Assembly: GCA_041397725.1 (NCBI GenBank)
Contig: JAWKVZ010000006.1
Span: forward strand, 186,001 to 250,000
Reading direction: 5' to 3'
Length of the DNA: 64,000 nt
Source: JAGRKR01 sp041397725
Lineage (GTDB): Bacteria; Pseudomonadota; Alphaproteobacteria; Rhizobiales; Hyphomicrobiaceae
In this document: piece after piece, positions 35,827 to 43,798 of the stretch
Numbering within the stretch: position 1 is the stretch's first letter
How the letters are laid out: the number at the start of each line of letters is the position of its first letter
Notes under the pieces: model-generated
The model's input: the letters and a program-made list of their open reading frames with translations, nothing else
Database searches by the model: none
What the model was told of the DNA's origin: nothing
Position numbers and translations under genes: made by a program

Positions 35827-36672
35827 ATGTCGATCTCCGAGGATGTCGTCACGGGTCGCAAGCGTGCCTTGAAATTGGGCATTGCCAGCCTGGGGACGAT
35901 TGGTCTTTCCGTCGCTCGCCGCGTCGACGCCGGCGATCTGCCGGGCTTCGAGCTCGCCGCCGTCGCCGCTCGCGATCTCGACAAGGCGCGCCGCAACCTC
36001 GAAGGCTTCCGCACACTGCCGCAGCTTGCGCCGCCGACCGCGCTCGCCGACGCTTGCGACGTCGTGGTCGAGTGCGCGCCCGCCGCACTCTTCCGCGAGA
36101 TCGCGGAGAGCGTGATCGGCAAGGGTCGCATCTTCGTGCCGCTGTCCGTCGGCCGGCTGCTCGAGCACATGGAGCTCGTCGACCTGGCGCGGCGCACTGG
36201 CGCGCGCATCATCGTGCCGACCGGCGCGCTCCTCGGCCTCGACGCCGTCAAGGCTGTGGCGGAGGGCTCGATCACCAGCATTCGCATGACCACGCGCAAG
36301 CCGCCGAAGGGGCTCGCCGGCGCGCCGCATCTCGTCGCCAACGCCATCTCGATCGACGGCCTGACCGAGCCCAAGAAGGTTTTCTCCGGCTCGGCGCGCG
36401 AGGCCGCACGCGGCTTCCCCGCCAACGTCAACGTGGCCGCCGCGCTGGCGCTCGCCGGCATCGGACCGGATCGCACGGAGGTCGAGATCTGGGCCGATCC
36501 GACGGTGCGTCACAACACCCATACGATCGCGGTCACATCCGATTCCTCGGACTTCACCATGACCATCCAGAACATTCCCTCGGTGGAGAATCCGGCCACG
36601 GGTCGCATCACCGCGTTGAGTGTGATCGCGACGCTGCGCCGCCTGACGGCACCACTCGTAGTCGGCACCTGA
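35827..36672 (+). CDS. Aspartate dehydrogenase-like protein (NadX, DUF108)
   Basis: A 281-residue NAD(P)-dependent enzyme. The Rossmann start is LKLGIASLGTIGLSVARRV, followed by VVVECAPAALFREIAESVI and VPTGALLGLDAVKAV. The C-terminal catalytic domain has GFPANVNVAAALALAGIGPD, diagnostic of L-aspartate dehydrogenases, and a conserved His in VRHNTHTIAVTSDSSDF. The family oxidises L-aspartate to iminoaspartate; many neighbours of TctC act instead on other amino acids. The position next to a tricarboxylate-type transporter suggests catabolism. The ATG at 35827 has AGGGAG ten bases upstream; a TTG two codons earlier is possible. No nadA or nadC is nearby. Confidence 0.88.
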   Translation: MSISEDVVTGRKRALKLGIASLGTIGLSVARRVDAGDLPGFELAAVAARDLDKARRNLEGFRTLPQLAPPTALADACDVVVECAPAALFREIAESVIGKGRIFVPLSVGRLLEHMELVDLARRTGARIIVPTGALLGLDAVKAVAEGSITSIRMTTRKPPKGLAGAPHLVANAISIDGLTEPKKVFSGSAREAARGFPANVNVAAALALAGIGPDRTEVEIWADPTVRHNTHTIAVTSDSSDFTMTIQNIPSVENPATGRITALSVIATLRRLTAPLVVGT

Positions 36673-36686
36673 GGGCGTCGCGCCCT
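36672..36686. terminator. Short bidirectional hairpin between convergent genes
   Basis: AGGGCG at 36672-36677 pairs with CGCCCT at 36681-36686 around a three-base loop, immediately at the stop of the aspartate-dehydrogenase-like gene and 30 bases from the end of the convergent TauE gene. It may stop transcription from either side, but lacks a U-run. Confidence 0.35.
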
Positions 36687-36716
36687 GAACGTGCGCGTCG
36701 GCCGTACGCTGGCCGC

Positions 36717-37478
36717 CTATGCCGCCGGCCAGGTCGCGAAGCCCTTCCAGATATAGTAGAGCGCGCCGGCAACGATGATGGCCTCGACGATGCGCGCGTG
36801 CACGCGCAGCGACGTGCGCCGCACGATCCAGGCCCCGAGATAATGGCCCGGGATGGTGCAGGCGCCGATCATGGCGCCGATGAGCGCCAACTGGGCGGTC
36901 AGCAGCGGGGACAGCCCGAAGAAGACCGTCTTGGTCAGGTTGAGCGAGAGCCCCGTTGCCGCGGCAGTCGCCACCAGCGCCTCACCCGCGAGGCCGGCGC
37001 CCAGCAGGAAGGGGGCGAGCATGAGGCCGACGCCGAAGCTCGTGCCCGAGAGGAAGCCGTAGGGCACCGCGATGACGCCCAGGCTTTTCAGACTGACCCG
37101 CACCCTCTGCCCTTCGAGCCACCAGCGCGCAGGCACCATGGTCATCAGGAACACGCCGAGAAACATGGCCACGTAGTGCGTCGGCATGCGCAGATACATG
37201 AAGATGCCGAGCACGACGAAAGGCAGCGCAACCGCATTGATGGTGAGGTAGATCGGCCAGTCGATCGACCGCCTGAAGATGTTCACCCGCGCGATGTTGG
37301 AAATGAGCATCGCCACCGAGACGGTCGGAACCGTCTCCTTGATGCCGACGAACGGCGCCACGGCGATGGCAAGCAGCAGGCCGCCCGAAAAGCCCGCGAT
37401 GCTGTGGAAGCAGGCTGTAGAGAAACCGATCAGCGCCAGCAGCAGGATGTCGATTTGGCTGAGCGCCCCGAATGTCAT
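36717..37478 (-). CDS. TauE/SafE-family sulfite/organosulfonate exporter
   Basis: A 253-residue membrane protein with about eight hydrophobic helices in two repeated halves. The N-terminal ILLLALIGFSTACFHSIAGF and the central GVIAVPYGFLSGTSFGVGLM followed by a conserved helix-breaking Gly are the family pattern. TauE/SafE members move sulfite, sulfoacetate or related anions, usually out of the cell. It follows an SDR gene by about 250 bases on the same strand and could be the last gene of the second Tct operon, which suggests the imported anion or its product is exported here. The ATG at 37478 has GGGAG upstream. Confidence 0.9.
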   Translation of the reverse strand: MTFGALSQIDILLLALIGFSTACFHSIAGFSGGLLLAIAVAPFVGIKETVPTVSVAMLISNIARVNIFRRSIDWPIYLTINAVALPFVVLGIFMYLRMPTHYVAMFLGVFLMTMVPARWWLEGQRVRVSLKSLGVIAVPYGFLSGTSFGVGLMLAPFLLGAGLAGEALVATAAATGLSLNLTKTVFFGLSPLLTAQLALIGAMIGACTIPGHYLGAWIVRRTSLRVHARIVEAIIVAGALYYIWKGFATWPAA

Positions 37479-37731
37479 GAACCCGTCGTGCTCCCGAGCC
37501 TGCGACCGGGAGCGATCGGCTCCCGGCGCGCGATGGCCTCAGCCGGCGGGGCGAGCCGCCGGCCCCCTCCGAAACGTTTGCAAAGGCCAGACTGCGATCG
37601 ACCGTGATGGGGCCACTTCCGCGCGGCCTCGGCGGCGCCGATCACAGTCTGTTTCAAGATCATGGGATGCCATCGATACGCGAGGAAAACGCGGAGCGAT
37701 TCCCTCGCGACCGACCTGACCCCCGCCACGA

Positions 37732-38481
37732 TCAATTGAAGTAGGTACCGCCGTTCACGTGAATGGTCTGGCCCGTTGTGGAGGCGCCATTCGGATGGCA
37801 GAGCATCGTGATCATGTGGGCGATCTCGTCCACCGTCGCGTCACGACCGACCACGCAGTCGCGATCGACAGCGTCCTTGGGGCGAGCGCCAGCCGCCGTG
37901 CCGCGCTTCGTGTCGACGGCTCCGGGCGCGATGATGTTGACCGTGACGCCATCCTTGCCGAACTCGCGCGCAAGCGAACGCGTCATACCGATCATGGCCG
38001 ACTTCGCGGCGCCGACGTGGACACGACCCGCCGTGCCGCGCGCCGCCGTGATGCCGCCGATGTTGACGATGCGTCCCCACTTGCCCGCCACCATGTGGGG
38101 CATGGCGAAGCGCGCGCACAGGAAGGCGCAGTCGAGGCTGTTGGCCATGACGAAGTGGAACTCCTCGAGTGTCATCTCGAGGAACGGCGTATTGCGGCGC
38201 ACGGCGGCGTTGTTGATCAGGATGTCGAGCCGTCCGAAGGCTGCCACCGTCGCATCCATGAGGCTCTTGGCGCCAGCCTCGGTCGTCAGATCCGCCAGAT
38301 GCACGGCGGCCTTGCCACCCGCCTTCTCGATCAGGGCCTTGGTCTCGTCGGCTCCTGCCTGGTTCTGCTTGGCGTGCACCATCACCGCGGCCCCCTGCCC
38401 GGACAGCATGAGCGCAGTTGCGCGCCCGATGTTGTTGGCGGAGCCCGTCACGACGGCCACGCGGCCTTGAAGCGGTTGCAT
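37732..38481 (-). CDS. Short-chain dehydrogenase/reductase lacking the catalytic Ser and Tyr
   Basis: A 249-residue classical SDR by fold. The dinucleotide loop is TGSANNIGR at 12-20, NNAA is present, and the C-terminal SIPVG-type part reads APGAVDTKRGTAAGARP. The catalytic site is abnormal: the usual NISS is NIGG (Gly143) and the YxxxK motif reads VGAAK (Val156, Lys160), so both catalytic Ser and Tyr are absent. A normal oxidoreductase reaction is unlikely; it may be a lyase-like or structural derivative. The AGGAG site is six bases before the ATG at 38481 but directly abuts the ATG at 38487, which decides the start. It follows the TctA gene. Confidence 0.88.
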   Translation of the reverse strand: MQPLQGRVAVVTGSANNIGRATALMLSGQGAAVMVHAKQNQAGADETKALIEKAGGKAAVHLADLTTEAGAKSLMDATVAAFGRLDILINNAAVRRNTPFLEMTLEEFHFVMANSLDCAFLCARFAMPHMVAGKWGRIVNIGGITAARGTAGRVHVGAAKSAMIGMTRSLAREFGKDGVTVNIIAPGAVDTKRGTAAGARPKDAVDRDCVVGRDATVDEIAHMITMLCHPNGASTTGQTIHVNGGTYFN

Positions 38482-38490
38482 GCTCATCTC

Positions 38491-40002
38491 CTATTCACCC
38501 ATCTCCGTTGCCTCGAGCTGCTTGATCCTCTTGCGCCGGCGCCGGTAGGCGGCGATCGCGGGACCGAACAGGCTGAAGGCGGTCAGTACGAACAGCAGCG
38601 CCACGATCGGTCGCTGCATCATGACCAGCATGTTGTTGTCGTGAATGATCATGGCCTGCGAGAACGTTTCCTCGACGAGCTTGCCGAGGATGAGTCCCAT
38701 GATCAGCGGCGCCGGTCCGAAGCCGTGCCTCAGCATCACGAAACCGACGAGGCCGGCCACCAGCATCACCCAGACATCCACGAACGACGAGGCGGAGGAG
38801 TAGGCGCCGATCACGGAGAACACGAACACAGCCGGCCACAGGAATGTGCGCGGGATCAGCGTCACCTGTGCAAACAGCTTGGCGCCGCCGAAGCCGACGA
38901 TGAAGAAGGCGAAGTTTGCGATCAGCATCGAGAAGAAGATCGCATAGAGGAACTCCGGCGTCTTCTCGAGTAGGTGCGGCCCGGGCTTGATGCCGTGAGT
39001 GACGAGGGCCGCGAGAATAAGCGCAGTCGAGGCGCTGCCGGGAATGCCGAGAGCGAGCGTCGGCACCATGGCGCCGCCGGTGGCGGAGTTGTTCGCCGCC
39101 TCGGGACCGACGATGCCTTCCGGGTGGCCGGTGCCGAACTTCTCCGGCGTCTTCGACCAGCGCTTGGCCTCGTTGTAGCCCATGATGGCAGCCACCGTCG
39201 CGCCTTCCGCCGGCAGAATGCCGATGAAGGTGCCGATGCCCGTCGAGCGCATGAGCGTGCCGAACGTCGATTTGAGGTCCTGCAAGCTCGGGAGCTGCAT
39301 GACCTTGCCGCGCACGAGCTCGTAGGCCCGGTTCGCAGTCATCGACTGGTTGAGCAGCTCGGCAATGGCGAAAAGGCCGATCAGCACCGGCACGAAGCTG
39401 ATGCCGTCCGTGAAGGCCGAGACGTCGAACGTGAAGCGCTCGACGCCCGTCGTCAGATGTACGCCGACGAGGCTGATGAGCACGCCGACGCCGCCGGAGA
39501 TGAGGTTGCGGATCGACGAGCGGCCACTGATCGACGCCAGCATCGACAGCGCGAAGACCGAGAGTGCGAAATACTCGGCCGGCGTGAAGGACAGTGCCAC
39601 ACGCGCCAGCAGCGGCGCCGAGAACAGGAAGATGAACAGGCTGAGAATGCCGCCGACGACGCTGGCGTACGTCGCGAGCCCGAGCGCGCGCGCCGCCTCG
39701 CCGCGCTGTGCCATCGGATAGCCGTCTATCGATGTCGCGGCCGCTGGTGGCGCGCCGGGCGTGTTGATCAGAATGGCCGTGATCGAGCCGCCATAGGTGC
39801 CGGCGCAGTAGAGGGCGGCCATCATCGAGATGGCCGGAACCACGTCGAGCGTCAGCGTGAACGGAATGAGCAGCGCGATCGCCATCGGCGAGGAAAGGCC
39901 GGGCAGCGCCCCTACCAGGATGCCGATGATGACACCCGCGGAGATGAGGAGGATATTGGTCGGCGTCAGGACCAGCCCGATGCCTGTCAGCAAAGCGTCC
40001 AT
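38491..40002 (-). CDS. tctA: Tripartite tricarboxylate transporter large permease TctA (second copy)
   Basis: A 503-residue membrane protein of standard TctA length with about 12 helices. Core loops are GALPGLSSPMAIALLIPFTL, ALYCAGTYGGSITAILINTP, and GILPAEGATVAAIMGYNEAK with EAANNSATGGAMVPTLALGI. It differs clearly from the copy at 32451, so this is a separate transporter and not a tandem duplicate. It lies four bases after tctB and three to nine bases before the SDR. It works with the binding protein at 40686. Confidence 0.95.
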   Translation of the reverse strand: MDALLTGIGLVLTPTNILLISAGVIIGILVGALPGLSSPMAIALLIPFTLTLDVVPAISMMAALYCAGTYGGSITAILINTPGAPPAAATSIDGYPMAQRGEAARALGLATYASVVGGILSLFIFLFSAPLLARVALSFTPAEYFALSVFALSMLASISGRSSIRNLISGGVGVLISLVGVHLTTGVERFTFDVSAFTDGISFVPVLIGLFAIAELLNQSMTANRAYELVRGKVMQLPSLQDLKSTFGTLMRSTGIGTFIGILPAEGATVAAIMGYNEAKRWSKTPEKFGTGHPEGIVGPEAANNSATGGAMVPTLALGIPGSASTALILAALVTHGIKPGPHLLEKTPEFLYAIFFSMLIANFAFFIVGFGGAKLFAQVTLIPRTFLWPAVFVFSVIGAYSSASSFVDVWVMLVAGLVGFVMLRHGFGPAPLIMGLILGKLVEETFSQAMIIHDNNMLVMMQRPIVALLFVLTAFSLFGPAIAAYRRRRKRIKQLEATEMGE

Positions 40003-40006
40003 GGGA

Positions 40007-40531
40007 TCACCGGATCTGGATGCCGAACATGCCGGGCTCGAAGTGAACCTTCAGCACCACGGCGAATAGCAGCACGATCGCGGCAGAGAAGAGGGCCGCG
40101 TATATCAGCACGAGCCACAGGCGCCGCTCGCCCCAGAGCAGGGGCAGCAGCAGGCTGGAGAGCACGATGACCAGGACCGTCCCGAGATAGGGCGCAGCGG
40201 CCAGGATGGCCACCACCAGCGCCATGGTCGCGAAGGTGCGCATCGGAATGCGCTCGCTTCGGGATTCCTTGATTTTTTTCCAGCGGCTCTCGAAGCGGTG
40301 CTCGAATGGCAGGAACAGCGCGAGCGCCCCGACGATGTAGAGAACCAGTCGCGGGAAATCCGATGGCAGCACGTTGTCGCCGAGAAGCGTGCTGACCTCC
40401 TCGAACTGCGTGGTCTGGTAGTAGAGGAACGCGCAACCCGCGATGATGATCAGCGCGACGACCGTATCCGAGAGATCGATCAGGCGGCCGTTCTGCCTGG
40501 GCTCGTCACCCTGGCTGTTGGTCTGCTGCAT
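40007..40531 (-). CDS. tctB: Tripartite tricarboxylate transporter small permease TctB (second copy)
   Basis: A 174-residue protein with four hydrophobic helices, including TVVALIIIAGCAFLYYQTTQ and a C-terminal pair (LIYAALFSAAIVLLFAVVL). A basic loop (FESRWKKIKESRSERIP) separates the helix pairs, as in TctB. The ATG at 40531 has GGAG nine bases upstream; a GTG ten codons earlier is less likely. A strong 39-base hairpin at 40627-40665 lies between it and the binding-protein gene. Confidence 0.85.
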   Translation of the reverse strand: MQQTNSQGDEPRQNGRLIDLSDTVVALIIIAGCAFLYYQTTQFEEVSTLLGDNVLPSDFPRLVLYIVGALALFLPFEHRFESRWKKIKESRSERIPMRTFATMALVVAILAAAPYLGTVLVIVLSSLLLPLLWGERRLWLVLIYAALFSAAIVLLFAVVLKVHFEPGMFGIQIR

Positions 40532-40626
40532 TTCGAAGCTCCAAGGAAGCGGTTTGCGCACCTGCTCAGGCTAGCCGCACGGAGACCTCCGCCCGGACGT
40601 CGCAAGCGTGCGCCTTGTCGAAAGTC

Positions 40627-40665
40627 CGCAGCCCCGGTTGCCCTGCGAGGCAATCCGGGGCTGCG
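40627..40665 (-). terminator. Long hairpin between tctC and tctB, second copy
   Basis: CGCAGCCCCGG at 40627-40637 pairs over eleven bases with CCGGGGCTGCG at 40655-40665, and the inner TTGCC pairs with GGCAA (one bulged base), leaving a six-base loop. It sits between the binding-protein stop and tctB. No long U-run follows, so it is either an attenuator or an mRNA stabiliser that raises binding protein relative to permease. Confidence 0.6.
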
Positions 40666-40685
40666 ACCGTCTCTTGATCCCGCGG

Positions 40686-41684
40686 CTACTTTTTCTTCTT
40701 GCCGCCGGTCAGGCCGAGCGCCTTGATCTCGTCCTTGGCGATCTGGAACTCGCGCTGCACCTGCTCGGTCCAGGCCTTGGAGCCGGCGACGCTGTCATCC
40801 GGATTGAGGCCGGAGGTCTTGAGGTATTTCGCGAAGCTCTCGGACTTCAGTCCCTTCAGCATGGCGGCCTCGAGCTTGGCCAGGATCGGCTGCGGCGTGC
40901 CGGCGCGAACGAGATAGCCGCGCACCGTCGACGTCGCGACCTTGAAGCCGAGCTCATGGGTCGTCGGGATATTCGGGAAGTCCTTGAGGCGGGTCTTGGC
41001 CATCACGGCAAGCGCCCGGAACTGCCCCGAAGCAATCTGCTCGCGCGCCTCGGAGACGTTCGGCAGCGTTGCATCGATGGCGCCGGACATCAGGTTCTGC
41101 ACCATCTGCATGCCCGAGCCGAGCGCGACAGGCTTGTACTTGATGCCGGCCGCCTTGGCGAACTGTGCGAGGCCGATGTGCTCGGTGCCGCCGATCTGCG
41201 CCACGCCCCAGTTGAGCGGCTTGGCCTTCGACGCCTTGATGAGGTCGGCGAGCGTCTTGATCGGGCTCTTGCCCGGCACGACGATGAACGTCGGGTCGTC
41301 CATGGCACGGGCGACGCCCACGAGATCGGTGATCTTGGCCGAGGACTTGCCGCGCGCCAGCGTATAGAGATGCGTCGGCGTGATGGCGATGATCGTGTAG
41401 CCGTCGGCGGGCTTCGACATCAGGTAGTCGAGGGCCGCCTGACCGCCGCCGCCCTGCTTGCTGACGACCACCATATCCGAGCCGAGCACAGCGCGCGTCG
41501 GCGTGATCATCATGCGGGCGGTGGTGTCGGTGCCGCCGCCGTACTTGGCGTGAATGACCACCTCGATCGGCTTGGATGGGAACTTGCTCGCATCCTCGGC
41601 CGAAACCGTGGTCGGAGTGATCGCGGTAAGTGCGCCGATGAGCGCAGCCGACCAAACCGTGGACAGAGATCGTTGACGTGTCAT
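40686..41684 (-). CDS. Tripartite tricarboxylate transporter substrate-binding protein TctC (second copy)
   Basis: A 332-residue periplasmic protein with a signal peptide (SAALIGALTAITPTTVSA-ED). The TctC/Bug fold is shown by PIEVVIHAKYGGGTDTTARM, a variant of the usual V-P-x-x-x-G-G loop, and by LNWGVAQIGGTEHIGLAQFA. Ligand unknown. It ends in GGKKKK, a run of four lysines like the first TctC. The ATG at 41684 has GGAGG about eleven bases upstream. It lies 72 bases after the IclR regulator on the same strand and starts the second Tct operon. Confidence 0.9.
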   Translation of the reverse strand: MTRQRSLSTVWSAALIGALTAITPTTVSAEDASKFPSKPIEVVIHAKYGGGTDTTARMMITPTRAVLGSDMVVVSKQGGGGQAALDYLMSKPADGYTIIAITPTHLYTLARGKSSAKITDLVGVARAMDDPTFIVVPGKSPIKTLADLIKASKAKPLNWGVAQIGGTEHIGLAQFAKAAGIKYKPVALGSGMQMVQNLMSGAIDATLPNVSEAREQIASGQFRALAVMAKTRLKDFPNIPTTHELGFKVATSTVRGYLVRAGTPQPILAKLEAAMLKGLKSESFAKYLKTSGLNPDDSVAGSKAWTEQVQREFQIAKDEIKALGLTGGKKKK

Positions 41685-41756
41685 CGTGCCCTTTCCTCCC
41701 TTATTCGGCCAGCTCATGCCAGCCGCTCCCTAACTCTTTGGACTATCTGATTAGCG

Positions 41757-42461
41757 TCATCCAGCCCTTCTGTCATCGCACTTCGTATTGTCCAGCAATC
41801 GCATACCGAGGTCGCCGGCGCCCTTCTCGAGTAGAGCCAACGCGGCCTCGCGCGCACGCGCCGTGAACCGGTTCGACGGTCCCGACAGGACCAGCGCCCC
41901 GACCAGCGCTCCGTCGCACAATACCGGCACGGACACCGACGCGGTCAGAGGCTCGCGACCGGCCGCATCGTGATACCCGGCCGAGCGGATCTGCTCGAGA
42001 TCCTGGCCGGGCTCGCCCGAAAACGCCAGCAGCACCCTGCCGACGACGCCGACGCCGAGAGGGAGCTGCGCCCCTTCGTCGACATGATGGCGGATCGGAT
42101 GGCGCGAGCTCTCGCGATAGAGGCAGATACGCTGCCCGCCCCGCCTGACATAGAAGGACGCGCTCTCTCCCGAGGCGTCGCGCAGCTCGCGCAGGATCGG
42201 ACGCACCTCGGCCTCGAGATCGAACCCCTGCCGATAGGCCCGCGCCAGATTGGCGACGCGCGGCCCAAGGCGATAGCGCTGGCGCTGGCCGCGCTGCAGG
42301 TAGCCGCGTTGCGCCAGCGTGGCGCAGAGCCGGACGACGGTGCTCTTGTTGATGCCGGTCACGACGGCGAGCTCGGACACACCGCGCTCGGCGACCGGCC
42401 CCGACAACTCGTCGAGAATGTCGAGCGCCTTTTCCACAGTGCCTGACGTGCGCGTGACCAT
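41757..42461 (-). CDS. IclR-family transcriptional regulator
   Basis: A 234-residue regulator. Residues 4-65 are the winged helix-turn-helix: TVEKALDILDELSGPVAE, then VTGINKSTVVRLCATLAQRG. The rest is the IclR effector domain (GESASFYVRRGGQRICLYRE and LGVGVVGRVLLAFSGEPGQD). It would control the adjacent Tct genes or the divergent enolase-superfamily gene according to a small aromatic or carboxylate ligand; that is family knowledge plus context. The ATG at 42461 fits the family N-terminus and is preceded by a G-rich stretch; a longer frame reaches 42575. Confidence 0.9.
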   Translation of the reverse strand: MVTRTSGTVEKALDILDELSGPVAERGVSELAVVTGINKSTVVRLCATLAQRGYLQRGQRQRYRLGPRVANLARAYRQGFDLEAEVRPILRELRDASGESASFYVRRGGQRICLYRESSRHPIRHHVDEGAQLPLGVGVVGRVLLAFSGEPGQDLEQIRSAGYHDAAGREPLTASVSVPVLCDGALVGALVLSGPSNRFTARAREAALALLEKGAGDLGMRLLDNTKCDDRRAG

Positions 42462-42540
42462 CCAAACCCCCGCCCATGGCGCTCGCCAGACATCCCGCGA
42501 CGCCTCATGAGGCCATTCGGTCGCAAGCGCCGACCGATTA

Positions 42541-42575
42541 TTGCCATTTATGAACCATCGCTGTACATATGGCAA
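42541..42575. promoter_or_regulatory. Inverted repeat in the IclR/enolase-superfamily divergent region
   Basis: TTGCCAT at 42541-42547 and ATGGCAA at 42569-42575 form an exact seven-base inverted repeat with 21 bases between, extended imperfectly inward. It lies between the IclR gene (minus) and the enolase-superfamily gene (plus), where an IclR operator would be expected. Confidence 0.4.
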
Positions 42576-42667
42576 CCGGGGCCGCGAAGATGCCCCTCGG
42601 AATACCCGACATCAACGCGTCCGCCCGGCCGAACAGGTCGCCGCGGCCCAAGCATCGTGAGTTCATC

Positions 42668-43747
42668 ATGGCCCCCCTGACGAAAGCGACGCTGCGCCGG
42701 TTGAGGATGCCGCTCATCCGCCCCTATAAGCTCTCCTACAAGACCTTCGAGGAGTTCGAGCCGTTCGTCGTCGAGCTGGAAGACGCCGACGGCCGCCGCG
42801 GCTTCGCCGACGGTCACATCTCGCCCGGCTCGTCCAGCGAGACGCGCGAAGGCGGCTGGGCCTTCATCACTGCACGCCTCGGCGAGATCATGGGCCGTGA
42901 GCCGGGCGAGGCGTCCGCGCACGTACTCAAGCAGTTCGACGAGAGCAAGGTCGCGGCCACGGCGATCGGCGCCGCCATCGAGGTGCTGGAGGGCAGCCCC
43001 TACATCGCCATTCCCGCCGCGGTTGCCGTGCCGCTGCTGACTCCGACCAGCGGTCACACGGCCGCCGAGATCGAGCAGGAGGTCGAGGAACGCCTCGCCG
43101 AGGGCTTCCGCACCTTCAAGATCAAGGTCGGCAAGGATGTCGACGCCGACCTCACCCGCGTCGGCCTCTTCCAGAAGGCCGTCGGCAAGCGCGCCACGCT
43201 GCGGCTTGATGCCAACCGCGCCTTCTCGCGCGACGACGGCATGCGCTTCGCCCGATCGCTCAAGCCGGAGCAGATCGAGTTGTTCGAGCAGCCGTGCGAG
43301 TCGGCCGAATGGGCCGCGAACGCCGACGTCGCCTCCGTCTCGACGGTGCCGGTGATGCTCGACGAGCCGATCTGCACACTGGCCGACATCGACCGCGCCG
43401 CGGGCATCAATGGCGTCGGGCTGTGCAAGCTCAAGCTGAAGCGCTTCGGCAGCATGGCACGTCTCCAAGAAGGCCTGGAGCGCGTGCGCGCCGGCGGCAT
43501 GGAGCCGGTGCTCGGCGACGGCATCGGCAGCGAGATCCAGAATTGGCTCGAGGCCTGCGTGGCACGCACCACGATCCGCAATGCCGGCGAGTTCAACGGC
43601 TTCCTGAAGTCGAAGGACACGCTGTTCGTGGAGCCGCTGAAGTTCGAGGCCGGCGCCATCCAGATTCCCGCCGGTTTCAAGCCACGCCTCGATCCGGCGA
43701 AGATGGACCGCCTTACCATCGAGAGTGCGGAATTCCGGGCCGACTGA
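42668..43747 (+). CDS. Enolase-superfamily protein (mandelate racemase/muconate lactonising type)
   Basis: A 359-residue enzyme. The catalytic barrel shows the KxK motif (Lys151, Lys153 in FKIKVGKD), metal ligands Asp181 (RLDANRAFS), Glu207 (ELFEQP) and Asp232 (MLDEP), and a second KxK (Lys254, Lys256) on the opposite side. This set is that of MLE-subgroup enzymes: racemases, cycloisomerases or acid-sugar dehydratases. The N-terminal capping domain (residues 1-120) is complete. The substrate is unknown. The ATG at 42668 is preceded only by a weak site; the frame also extends upstream. It is divergent from IclR and 51 bases before the carboxyltransferase, and may be co-transcribed with it. Confidence 0.88.
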   Translation: MAPLTKATLRRLRMPLIRPYKLSYKTFEEFEPFVVELEDADGRRGFADGHISPGSSSETREGGWAFITARLGEIMGREPGEASAHVLKQFDESKVAATAIGAAIEVLEGSPYIAIPAAVAVPLLTPTSGHTAAEIEQEVEERLAEGFRTFKIKVGKDVDADLTRVGLFQKAVGKRATLRLDANRAFSRDDGMRFARSLKPEQIELFEQPCESAEWAANADVASVSTVPVMLDEPICTLADIDRAAGINGVGLCKLKLKRFGSMARLQEGLERVRAGGMEPVLGDGIGSEIQNWLEACVARTTIRNAGEFNGFLKSKDTLFVEPLKFEAGAIQIPAGFKPRLDPAKMDRLTIESAEFRAD

Positions 43748-43798
43748 ACGCATCCCGACATCACTGAAGCTCTACTGAATCTCTAGGGAGATCCTGCA

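Noticed and set aside
37475..37735. An 86-codon frame between the SDR and TauE genes with overlaps at both ends
   Set aside because: It would need a TTG start, its sequence is Arg/Pro/Gly-rich with no helical pattern, and no family resemblance. The overlaps are chance; I treat the 253 bases as gene-free.
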